From Deinococcus grandis (GTDB lineage Bacteria > Deinococcota > Deinococci > Deinococcales > Deinococcaceae), in contig NZ_BCMS01000002.1 of assembly GCF_001485435.1 (NCBI RefSeq), forward strand, positions 72,763 through 136,762: a stretch of DNA of 64,000 bases, read 5' to 3'. Numbering within the stretch: position 1 is the first letter of the stretch; each line of letters opens with the position of its first letter. Positions 33,483 to 41,346 of the stretch are shown in pieces. Under the pieces are notes generated by a model that saw nothing but the letters and a program-made list of their open reading frames with translations, was not told the origin of the DNA and ran no database searches. The position numbers and the translations under genes were made by a program.

Positions 33483-34738
33483 TGAGACCCAGACCGCGCG
33501 CCGGTCGGGCCACGCGCCTCAAACGGCTGGCGTTCGTGCTGCTCGTGCTGGGCAGCGTGGGCGGCGCGCTCGGCGCCCTGCTGCTGTCCGCGCAGGTCTT
33601 CGACCGCCTGAGCCGCGCCTCCGCGCAGGTGGACGCCCTGAGCCTCGCGCGGCGCCCCGCGTCGAGCGCGACCCTGAGCTGGCAGGCGCCGCCGCCCGGC
33701 ACGCGCCAGCCGGACGGCGTGACGCTCGAGGACCTGCGACAGGCGTACCTGCTGGCCTTCAGTGAACTGACGTACGCGCATGGCAGCGGAGACACCACCG
33801 GCCTGCCGGGCCGTTTCGGTGGCCGCGCCTTGCAGGAGGCGGTGGCGGCCACCACGCCACGCACCGGGGCGCTCGTACTCGACTGGGGGCACCGCGCCAC
33901 GCCGCTGGGGCTGCTGGACGACCGGACCTTCCAGCTGCGGGACGACCTGTGGACGCTGCGCGCCCTGCCCGGCCCGGACGGCTGGCAGGAGCCGGTGGTG
34001 CGGCGGGAGACCCGCTCGGTGACCCTCCAGCAGAGCGGCGGGGTGTGGCGGGTCACGCACTGGCGCGTCACCGACTGGCGCGCCCCGCAGGCGCGTCCCG
34101 CGACGCCGCTCGCGCTGCGCGGCTGGCGCGCCGTGACCTTCCAGGACTGGAGCGACTGGACGCGGGACGAGTGGACGGCCACGCTGCGGCGCGTCCGGCA
34201 GGCCGGGCTGGGCCCGGTGGCGCTGGCCATGCCGGACGCGCCGACGCTGAACACCGGACGCGCCCTGGGCCTGGGCGTGCGGCTGGCCCGGCAGTCCGGG
34301 CTGGACGTCGTCGTGACCTTCGACACGCCCCTGACGCTGGCGTCCCTGCCGTCCCGGGTCACGGCGGCGGCGCAGGCGCGCGGCGCGCTCGCCCTGCTGC
34401 CCGGCCCGCTGCCAGACAGCTCGCTGAACACTGCCCGGGCGCTCGGGATCCTGCGGGCCGCGCAGCCCCTGCCGCTCGTCACGGGGGGCGCACCCGTCCG
34501 GACCGACGTCGCGGCGCTGATCGCCGGGACGCTCACCGACGCCCCCCCGGTCGGCCCGTCCGCGCCCGGCGTGGCGTTCCGCCTCCCGGCGCCCCCACGG
34601 CTGCCATGGAAGCAGGCCGCGTTCCTGGAGGCCGCGTCGGCCCTGCCCGACCGGGGCTGGCTCGCGCCCAGCCTGGACGCCCTGACCGACACCAGCGGGA
34701 CGCTCACGCCGCTGGGCCGCGCGCTCCTGCGACGCTGA
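33482..34738 (+). CDS. Membrane-anchored secreted hypothetical protein
   Basis: 418 aa with a basic N-terminus and one transmembrane helix (LAFVLLVLGSVGGALGALLLSAQVF). Residues 75-190 look like an NTF2/SnoaL-like fold (LRQAYLLAFSELTYAHGSGDTTGL and QQSGGVWRVTHWRVTDW). Residues 200-410 have the strand/helix rhythm of a TIM barrel (TRDEWTATLRRVRQAGLGPVALAM, GLDVVVTFDTPLTLASL) but no clear catalytic pair. The ATG start overlaps the last base of repeat copy 2, with GGAG 5 nt upstream inside the repeat. Removing the repeat restores an overlapping GTG start with GAGGTGAGG in front, which suggests the original coupling to the lipoprotein gene. Confidence 0.7.
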   Translation: MRPRPRAGRATRLKRLAFVLLVLGSVGGALGALLLSAQVFDRLSRASAQVDALSLARRPASSATLSWQAPPPGTRQPDGVTLEDLRQAYLLAFSELTYAHGSGDTTGLPGRFGGRALQEAVAATTPRTGALVLDWGHRATPLGLLDDRTFQLRDDLWTLRALPGPDGWQEPVVRRETRSVTLQQSGGVWRVTHWRVTDWRAPQARPATPLALRGWRAVTFQDWSDWTRDEWTATLRRVRQAGLGPVALAMPDAPTLNTGRALGLGVRLARQSGLDVVVTFDTPLTLASLPSRVTAAAQARGALALLPGPLPDSSLNTARALGILRAAQPLPLVTGGAPVRTDVAALIAGTLTDAPPVGPSAPGVAFRLPAPPRLPWKQAAFLEAASALPDRGWLAPSLDALTDTSGTLTPLGRALLRR

Positions 34739-35054
34739 ACGCGGGAGCGCGCGGCCGCTCAGAGCAGCATGCATACAGGATGAAAATGACTCGCCTGCGA
34801 CTTGGACACGTTCCGTTGTCCCCTCTCCCCTGTGGGACTCGTAGAGCTGCGCAGCAGAGAGGGAGGGAGGAGCGAAGCGACGGAAGGGTGAGGGGGCCAC
34901 CGGGCGACTCCGAACGCTGTAGAATCACTTGAATCCCGTATGAACGGACCGTCACTCCGCCTGGACGTGCAGAGCGAGCACCTCACCACACCAGCGGTTG
35001 GAAGTCGAATGGAGGGGCCGACATCACGCCCTTCCATGGAACTGGACCCCGCTG
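34739..35054. repeat. Intergenic region with a structured, possibly repetitive sequence
   Basis: No gene is seen. Between 34820 and 34896 CCCCTCTCCC pairs (9 of 10) with GGGTGAGGGG, enclosing the perfect palindrome GCTGCGCAGC and several GGAGG/GCGAAGCG motifs. This is typical of small dispersed intergenic repeats, though no second copy exists in this window. Near 34931 AATCCCGTATGA resembles the end of the MITE family and may be a remnant. The region lies between the convergent secreted-protein and histidine-kinase genes. Confidence 0.4.
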
Positions 35055-37595
35055 TCAGAGCGGGTCGGTGCGGGGCAGGGTGAAGGAGAAGGTGGCGCCC
35101 TGGTCGGGTTCGCTCTCGGCGTGGACCTGCCCGCCGTGGCGCTGGATGATGCGGCGGACGTTCGCGAGGCCGACGCCGGTCCCGCCGAAGTCCTCGGCGC
35201 GGTGCAGCCGCTGGAAGACGCCGAACAGCTTGTGGGCGTATGCGGGGTCGAAGCCCACGCCGTTGTCCCGGACGTTCACGCGCCACTCGCCGGGCAGCGC
35301 GTCGGCCCACACCTCGATCAGGGGTGCGGTGCGGGTCGCGGAGTACTTCACGGCGTTGGACAGCAGGTTGGTCATGACCTGGCGTAGCAGCGCGGCGTCG
35401 GCCTGCACGGTCGGGAGGGGCGAGACGCGCAGGGTGACGTCGCGGCCCTCGAGTTCGGGGGCGAGGCTGACCTGCACGCTGCCGACCAGGGCGCCGAGGT
35501 CCACGTCGCGCAGGTGCAGTTCCTGGCGGGTGACGCGGGACAGGAGCAGCATGGCGTCGATCAGGGCGTTCATCTGCGTGGCGGAGTCGCCGATGATGTT
35601 CAGGTACCGTTCGGCCTTGGGTTGGCCGCTCAGGTCGCCGAGGGTGCGGCGCAGCAGGTCGGTGAAGCCCGCGATGTGCCGCACGGGGGCGCGCAGGTCG
35701 TGGCTGACGGAGTACGCGAAGGCCTCGAGTTCCTCGTTGGCGACCTGCAGCGCGGCGTTGCTGCGGGCGGTGTCCTGCGAGGTGCGGCGCAGTTCGGTGA
35801 CGCTCGCGGCGCGGTCCAGGGCGAGTTGCAGGCTGCGGGTGACGCCCTCGATCAGCGCGCGTTCGGAGGTCGTCCACTGCCGCGCCTCGTACTGGACGAC
35901 GGCGAACACGCCGATCAGTTCACCGGCCTGCCGCAGGGGGACGGTGGCGGTGGCGCCCACGACGCGCGCGGCGGGTTCCAGGCGGTCGGTGTCCGGGTCG
36001 TAGCTGTCCTGGTAGTACGGCTGGCCGCTCTGCCAGGGAATCAGGAGGTTGCGGGTGTCCTCGAGGGGCAGGCCTCGGTCGACGGCGGCCTGCAGGTCCG
36101 GGTCGCGCAGGCTGCCCACCTGGGCGCGCAGGCGCCAGAGGTCCCCTTCGGGTTCGTAGTACACCGCGAAGCCTGCCGGGAGGAGGCTCAGGGTGATCTC
36201 CTGCGCGCGGCGGATCAGGGCGTAGCGGTCTTCCTGGGCGCCCAGGTCGCGGCTGAGCTGCGCGAAGGCCTGCAGGGAGCGGGCCTGCACCTGCAGTTCG
36301 GCGTGCTGGCTGGCCAGTCGGCGCTCGCGGGTGTCGCGGTCCACCGCCTGCGCGAGGCTGCGGCCCACGGCGCGGAACACGCTGCGTTCCCGCGCGGTCC
36401 AGTCCGGGGCGCGGCGGGTGCCCATGGCGAGCACGCCGACCGGGTGGCCCTGGTCCATGACGGGGTACAGGGCGAGGGCGCCGAACGCGTCGGCGCCGCC
36501 GACACCGGTGGTGAGTTCGCTGACGTTCGGGATGAAGTGCGGCTGGCCCTGCGCGAACGCGGCGTTCAGGCCGTCGCCGGTCAGGGTGACGCCGGTCCGC
36601 AGGTGCTGCGCGAGCCGGGCCGGGAGTTCGCCCTGGGTGACCTCGGCGCGCCAGGTGTCGCCCTGCGGGACGAGGTACGCGACCGTGAGACGCTCGAAGG
36701 TGTCGCGCAGGACCTGCGCGGCCTGCCCGGCGATGTCGGCGACGTTTCTGGAGTGCGCGGCGCGTTCCTTGAAGTCCACGAGGGCCAGCAGGGTGGCGCG
36801 TTCCACGGCCAGCTGGTGCGCGCGGGCCACGCGTTCGAGCGCCTGGCCGTAGGCGAGTGCCGCGCCGGTGAAGGCGCCGCGTTCGCTGGCGGTCCAGTGC
36901 AGGCGGTCGCGGCAGCCGACACTCAGGACCGTGATGGGCCATTCCGGGACGTGGAAGGCCTGCAGGGCCGCCACGCGGTAGTCGGCGCTGGCGGGAATGT
37001 GCTGATCGGCGGCGTTCCAGTCGTCGATGAACAGCGGGCCTGGGTGCGCCTCGGCGGCGCGCAGCGCCGGGGAGTCCCCGAGCAGACCGTCGGGGAGGGG
37101 GGCCTGGACGGCGCTGGTGGCGTTGTCCGACACGAACCGGACGGCCCCGCGGACACCGGCGCATTCGAGGACGCTGACGGTCACGTCGGGCAGCAGGGCG
37201 CGCAGGATGTCGGCCGCGCGGCGGTTGAGGTCACCGACCTCCAGGGCGGACCCGAGGCGCTCGGTGACCTGCAGGAACGCGCTGACCGCGCCGTCCGCGC
37301 CGAGGCTGGGGGGCAGCGCGCCGACGATGCGGGTGAGGCTCTGGTCGAGCAGGTCCGTCAGGGCCGCGCGGGCCGGGCCCGGGCCCGTGACCTGCAGGGT
37401 GGCGACCGGGGTGCCCTGCGTGGGCAGCGGCTGCCCCGGCTGGCCAGGGGCCCAGGGGCTGAGATGGGCGTGCAGGCCCGCCTCGCGGGTGCGGGGGTGG
37501 TCGAGGACTGACTGGAGGTCGTCCAGCGTCGCGGCCCGGGTGAGGGCCAGGATCAGATCTGGCCAGGGATCGGCGGGGCCGCGGGCGGTACTCAT
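35055..37595 (-). CDS. Multi-GAF sensor histidine kinase
   Basis: 846-aa soluble sensor kinase. Residues 1-620 contain an N-terminal helical part and three to four GAF-type units. Recurrent patterns are VLSVGCRDRLHWTASERGAF, VLAMGTRRAPDWTARERSVF and VFAVVQYEARQWTTSERALI. The kinase core has the phospho-acceptor His in AYSVSHDLRAPVRHIAGF, the N box MTNLLSNAVKYS, G1 NGVGFDPAYAHKLFG and G2 GGTGVGLANV. This core is that of phytochrome-like kinases, but I see no chromophore-binding Cys in a typical context. No response regulator is adjacent. It may serve the single-domain receiver of the glycan cluster; that is conjecture. Confidence 0.85.
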   Translation of the reverse strand: MSTARGPADPWPDLILALTRAATLDDLQSVLDHPRTREAGLHAHLSPWAPGQPGQPLPTQGTPVATLQVTGPGPARAALTDLLDQSLTRIVGALPPSLGADGAVSAFLQVTERLGSALEVGDLNRRAADILRALLPDVTVSVLECAGVRGAVRFVSDNATSAVQAPLPDGLLGDSPALRAAEAHPGPLFIDDWNAADQHIPASADYRVAALQAFHVPEWPITVLSVGCRDRLHWTASERGAFTGAALAYGQALERVARAHQLAVERATLLALVDFKERAAHSRNVADIAGQAAQVLRDTFERLTVAYLVPQGDTWRAEVTQGELPARLAQHLRTGVTLTGDGLNAAFAQGQPHFIPNVSELTTGVGGADAFGALALYPVMDQGHPVGVLAMGTRRAPDWTARERSVFRAVGRSLAQAVDRDTRERRLASQHAELQVQARSLQAFAQLSRDLGAQEDRYALIRRAQEITLSLLPAGFAVYYEPEGDLWRLRAQVGSLRDPDLQAAVDRGLPLEDTRNLLIPWQSGQPYYQDSYDPDTDRLEPAARVVGATATVPLRQAGELIGVFAVVQYEARQWTTSERALIEGVTRSLQLALDRAASVTELRRTSQDTARSNAALQVANEELEAFAYSVSHDLRAPVRHIAGFTDLLRRTLGDLSGQPKAERYLNIIGDSATQMNALIDAMLLLSRVTRQELHLRDVDLGALVGSVQVSLAPELEGRDVTLRVSPLPTVQADAALLRQVMTNLLSNAVKYSATRTAPLIEVWADALPGEWRVNVRDNGVGFDPAYAHKLFGVFQRLHRAEDFGGTGVGLANVRRIIQRHGGQVHAESEPDQGATFSFTLPRTDPL

Positions 37596-37865
37596 CTCCG
37601 TTCACGATACCGCGTGGGTGGGCGGCCGGGGCGCTGCGTGGCGGACAGGTGAAGGGTCGGGGGCGGGGTGGTCGCGCGCTCCGGTCCGGGCAACGGGCCG
37701 TCCCCGCACCTTCACACTGGTCCGTGGGTGAGTGTGGCGTGGCGTGCGGAGGGCGCCTCATTCCGTCCGGCGCGAAGCCTGACCGGGTCGGCCCTGCGGC
37801 GGGGTGGGCGTGCGGTGCGCTATGGTGTGCCAGGAACACACCATCCGCTCTGTTCAGGGCAGAAT

Positions 37866-38735
37866 ATGAACACTATGGCCAGAACCAAGACCAGAACCGA
37901 GACCACCCCCGCCCCCAGCCTGCACCTCAGCTTCGACGCGCTGATGGCCACCGCGGCCGTCGACAGCCAGATCGGCGCGCTGGTCGAGAGTGGCGCCGAC
38001 GTCCAGACCATCGATCAGGCCCTGACCGGGGCGCTCGTCACCGCGCAGGGCCGCTGGGGTCTGGGCCTGCATCACCTGCGACACGAGGCCCGCCAGGACG
38101 GCGAGGACATCGTGTTTCTGGTGGACGGCCGCCCCGCCGCGCGCCTCAGTGAAGGGTCCGCCGCCCTGGCCGCCGCGTACGAGGCGATGCGCGCCACGGA
38201 CGAGCGCGGCCTGAGCCTGTGGGGCGCGCTCGGCGACGGCTGGCGCGTGCCGGGCGACGCGCCCGCCGCCCGCCTGAAGGTCCTGATCGAGGACGCCCGC
38301 GATTTCGAGACCCACTGGACGGCCGCCCGCGGCGACGCCCACCACCGCACGTGGCGTCACGGCGACACGTTGACCGTCGAGGTCGCGCGGCCCGCCAGCG
38401 CCGAGGCGGCCCTGTCGGACGCGGCGTGGGACGTCATCACGAGCATCAAGGACCGGACCTTCCAGCGGGAACTGATGCGCCGCAGCGAGGAACTGGGCAT
38501 GCTGGGCGCGCTGCTGGGCGCGCGGCACGCCGGGGCGCGCGGGAACCTGAACCTGATGCCGGACGCGCACTTCACCGTGCAGGCGGCCGTGCACAGCGTC
38601 ACCGGCCCCGACGGCCGCAACGCCGAGACGCACCGGACCCTGCTGCGCGCCGCGACCGCCGAACTCGACGAGTTGCAGTCGCACACGACGCGTCAGCTGG
38701 CCGAGGTGCTGCGTCACGGCCTGAACAACCGCTGA
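37866..38735 (+). CDS. Hypothetical protein (289 aa)
   Basis: Cytoplasmic protein without recognisable domains. A basic N-terminal tail (MARTKTRTETT) precedes an alpha-helical region (LHLSFDALMATAAVDSQIGALVESG). The centre mixes strands and helices, and NLNLMPDAHFTVQAAVHSVTG lies near the end. The basic tail might bind nucleic acid. Starts at ATG 37866 and 37875 are both possible; TATGG/GAATATG motifs precede. It is flanked by unrelated genes. Confidence 0.65.
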   Translation: MNTMARTKTRTETTPAPSLHLSFDALMATAAVDSQIGALVESGADVQTIDQALTGALVTAQGRWGLGLHHLRHEARQDGEDIVFLVDGRPAARLSEGSAALAAAYEAMRATDERGLSLWGALGDGWRVPGDAPAARLKVLIEDARDFETHWTAARGDAHHRTWRHGDTLTVEVARPASAEAALSDAAWDVITSIKDRTFQRELMRRSEELGMLGALLGARHAGARGNLNLMPDAHFTVQAAVHSVTGPDGRNAETHRTLLRAATAELDELQSHTTRQLAEVLRHGLNNR

Positions 38736-38993
38736 CCGCGCCCGTGACCGCAGAGGCGCGCAGGGAATCCCCCTGCGCCTCCGCTGCCGCTCTCCGGCGC
38801 TGAACCCGGTGGATCCGCTGGCCGGTGGGCGGTGTGGACCACCGGTCCGGGCCGTGGGGGGGCGCGGATGCCAGAATGCGCGCGTGATGCGGTGTCCGTC
38901 TGGTCTGTTGAGGTCTGTGCCGGGCCCTGGGTGCCCGTCTCCCCGGCCCGCCGGGGTCCGGTGCCGGTCGTGCGGCGCGCTCCGGGGGCGCGT

Positions 38994-39923
38994 GTGACCC
39001 CGCTGGTCGTGGGGTTGGACCTGGGGGGCAGCAGCAGCAAGTGGCAGGTACGCCGGGGCGCAGAGGTGCTCGGGGCGGGGGCGGGGCCGCCCGTGACGGC
39101 CACGCTGCTGGCCACGGAGGCCGGGCGCGTGAACCTGCGGGCGCTGCGGGAGGCGCTCCCGGCGGGGATCGGGGCGGTGTGGGCGGGCCTGCCGGGGTTC
39201 GGGGGGTCACGGCCGGACGCGGCGGCCCTGCACGCGCAGCTGGCGGCGGGCCTCGGGGTAGAGGCCGGGCGGCTGCATCTGGAGAGTGATCTGGATCTGG
39301 CGTTCCGCGCGCACCTGCGTCCGGGCGGGGGCGTGCTGGTGTATGCCGGGACCGGGAGCGTGGCGTATCACGTCGCGGTGGGGGGGCAGGTGCTGCGCGC
39401 GGGTGGGCACGGGTTCCACATCGATGACGACGGCGCGGGGTACGCGCTGGGCCGGGCGGCGCTGCGCCGGGTGACCGGGCAGCTCGACCGGGGGGACGCG
39501 CCGGGTGGGGCGCTGGCGCTGGAGGTGCGGGCCGTGACGGGCGGGCTGGACTGGGACGCGTTGCGGCAGTTCACGTACGGGCAGCCGGGCGCGGCGGCGG
39601 TGGCGCGGCTGGCGCCGGCGGTGGGTCGCGCGGCGGACGCGGGTGACGTGGTGGCGCGCGCGATTCTGCGGGACGCGGCGCAGGCGCTGGCGGCGCTGGC
39701 GGTGACGGTGCAGCGGCGCCTGCCGGAGGCGGTGCCGGTGGTGGCGACCGGGGGGGCGCTGCGGGTCAGTCCGCTGTTCGGGGCCGAGGTGCGCCGCGCG
39801 TGTCCGGGGGTGGTGATCCAGCAGCGGGATCACGCGGCGATGGCGGCCCTGGCGGCCGCGCAGCTGGTGCCCGAGGCGTGGGGCGGCGCCGCGATGCCCC
39901 CGGGCTTCACCCCTGGATCATGA
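38994..39923 (+). CDS. BadF/BadG/BcrA/BcrD-type ATPase, probable sugar kinase
   Basis: About 309 aa of the ASKHA fold. VGLDLGGSSSKWQV is phosphate loop 1, LVYAGTGSVAYHV is phosphate loop 2, GFHIDDDGAGYALGRAALR is the characteristic GDEGS-like segment, and VVATGGAL is the adenosine motif. N-acetylglucosamine kinases and 2-hydroxyacyl-CoA dehydratase activators share it; the lack of an Fe-S Cys motif favours a hexosamine kinase, which would suit recycling of a hexosamine polymer. Start GTG 38994 is chosen because the protein then begins 5 residues before the first strand; there is no strong ribosome-binding site. Confidence 0.75.
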   Translation: MTPLVVGLDLGGSSSKWQVRRGAEVLGAGAGPPVTATLLATEAGRVNLRALREALPAGIGAVWAGLPGFGGSRPDAAALHAQLAAGLGVEAGRLHLESDLDLAFRAHLRPGGGVLVYAGTGSVAYHVAVGGQVLRAGGHGFHIDDDGAGYALGRAALRRVTGQLDRGDAPGGALALEVRAVTGGLDWDALRQFTYGQPGAAAVARLAPAVGRAADAGDVVARAILRDAAQALAALAVTVQRRLPEAVPVVATGGALRVSPLFGAEVRRACPGVVIQQRDHAAMAALAAAQLVPEAWGGAAMPPGFTPGS

Positions 39924-40072
39924 AGGTCTCATGGGGGGAGTGGTCTTCACCAGAGCGTCATGTGCGCGAAATGTGTGAGATCGCCGCGCAGACTCCTGAT
40001 ACAACTGACGGTGTTCAGTCGGCTGGACCCTTCATCCGGATATCCGCGTTTATGAAGGTTCGCTCAAGCGTG

Positions 40073-40103
40073 TATACTCAGGACCACCCCCATTTCCGAA
40101 GGA
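40073..40103 (+). promoter_or_regulatory. Promoter and ribosome-binding site of the subtilisin-like gene
   Basis: TATACT at 40073-40078 is a good -10 hexamer; the -35 region (TTATGA, 17 nt upstream) is poor. GAAGGAG at 40098-40104 lies 6 nt before the ATG at 40111. The setting is an AT-richer 187-nt spacer without other features. Confidence 0.55.
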
Positions 40104-40110
40104 GATCACC

Positions 40111-41337
40111 ATGCGTAGAACCCTCACCTGCGCCGCCCTCACCCTGAGCCTTCTCGCCGCCTGCGGCACCACCTCCACGCCCGGCGTGCAGGCCGCGCGC
40201 CCCAGCACCCTCCTGACCGTCAGCGTGGACGCCAGCGTCAGCGACGCCACGCTGGCCCGGAAGTACGGCGGCACCGTGCAGCTGCGCACCGAGACCTTCG
40301 CCGTGATCGGCAACCCCCGCAGCCTCAGCGCCAGCGACCTGGGCGGCCAGACCGAGCAGAACGCCCAGGTCGTGCACGACCCCAGCAGCCTGTCCGCCGT
40401 CGCCAAGGCCATCTGGCCCGTGGCCATCAACGACTGGGCGGCCGTGAACGGCTACGCCGCCAGCGACTTCCACGACATGGCCGGTCAGACCGCGCAGCTC
40501 TGGAGCGGCGGCACCTTCCTGCCCTTCAGCGGCAACAGCCTCGCTTTCGGGAACGTCGCGCTGGACCACGCGCACCGCGCCGTCAGCGGCGGGCGCGAGG
40601 CCACCATCGCCATCATTGACGGACCGATGGACCTGGACCACAGCGCGCTGCGCGACTCCCTGACCGGCCAGAGCGACTGGCGTGACTTCGCGGGCAACGA
40701 CAGCCTGCCCGGCCTGACCGGCGCGGAGAGCGGCGCCATCTACGGCCACGCGACGGCCGTCGCGGGCATGGCCCTGCAGGTCGCGCCCTTCGCGAAGATC
40801 ATGCCCGTGCAGGTGCTCGACAGCGCGGGCAGCGGCGACCTGCTGAACCTCGCGTCCGGCATCGTCTGGGCCGTCAACCGCGGCGCGGACGTCATCAACC
40901 TCAGCCTGGGCACCACCGGCCAGTCTCCGGCCGTGAAGCAGGCGTTGCAGTACGCCAACCAGAAGGGCGTCATGGTCGTCGCCGCGTCCGGCAACGACGG
41001 CGCGAGCAGCATGCTCTACCCCGCGTCCCTGCTGGCGCAGGACAGCCTGGGCGTCGCGGTGGGCAGCGTCACCGCCGGTGGTCAGATCAGCAGCTTCAGC
41101 TCGACCGGCCCGCAGGCGATGACCTTCGCGCCCGGCGAGGACGTCTTCACGCTGTTCCCCGGCAACCGCGCCGCGCAGTGGTCCGGCACGTCCCTGGCCG
41201 CCCCGGTCGTCGCCGGGCAGCTGGCGTACCTGAGTGCCGGTGGCGTCAGCGTGAACAGCGCCTACGCGGCGGTGCGCAGCGCCGGGACCCCGCTGTCCGG
41301 TGCGTGGGGTACGGTCAACTTCGGCACAATTGAGTAA
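40111..41337 (+). CDS. S8-family (subtilisin-like) serine protease lipoprotein
   Basis: 408 aa with a lipoprotein signal peptide (RRTLTCAALTLSLLAAC). After a 150-residue pro-region the catalytic domain shows the complete triad: Asp in IAIIDGPMDLDH, His in YGHATAVAGMALQ, Ser in WSGTSLAAPVVAGQ, and the oxyanion Asn in VVAASGNDG. It should be an exported, membrane-tethered protease. The TPR-GGDEF-EAL gene follows after only 9 nt, so the two are probably co-transcribed. Confidence 0.93.
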   Translation: MRRTLTCAALTLSLLAACGTTSTPGVQAARPSTLLTVSVDASVSDATLARKYGGTVQLRTETFAVIGNPRSLSASDLGGQTEQNAQVVHDPSSLSAVAKAIWPVAINDWAAVNGYAASDFHDMAGQTAQLWSGGTFLPFSGNSLAFGNVALDHAHRAVSGGREATIAIIDGPMDLDHSALRDSLTGQSDWRDFAGNDSLPGLTGAESGAIYGHATAVAGMALQVAPFAKIMPVQVLDSAGSGDLLNLASGIVWAVNRGADVINLSLGTTGQSPAVKQALQYANQKGVMVVAASGNDGASSMLYPASLLAQDSLGVAVGSVTAGGQISSFSSTGPQAMTFAPGEDVFTLFPGNRAAQWSGTSLAAPVVAGQLAYLSAGGVSVNSAYAAVRSAGTPLSGAWGTVNFGTIE

Positions 41338-41346
41338 GCTCTTCTC

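Noticed and set aside
35055..37595. Bacteriophytochrome identity of the multi-GAF kinase
   Set aside because: The kinase core is phytochrome-like, yet no chromophore-binding Cys or typical PAS-GAF-PHY order was recognised.
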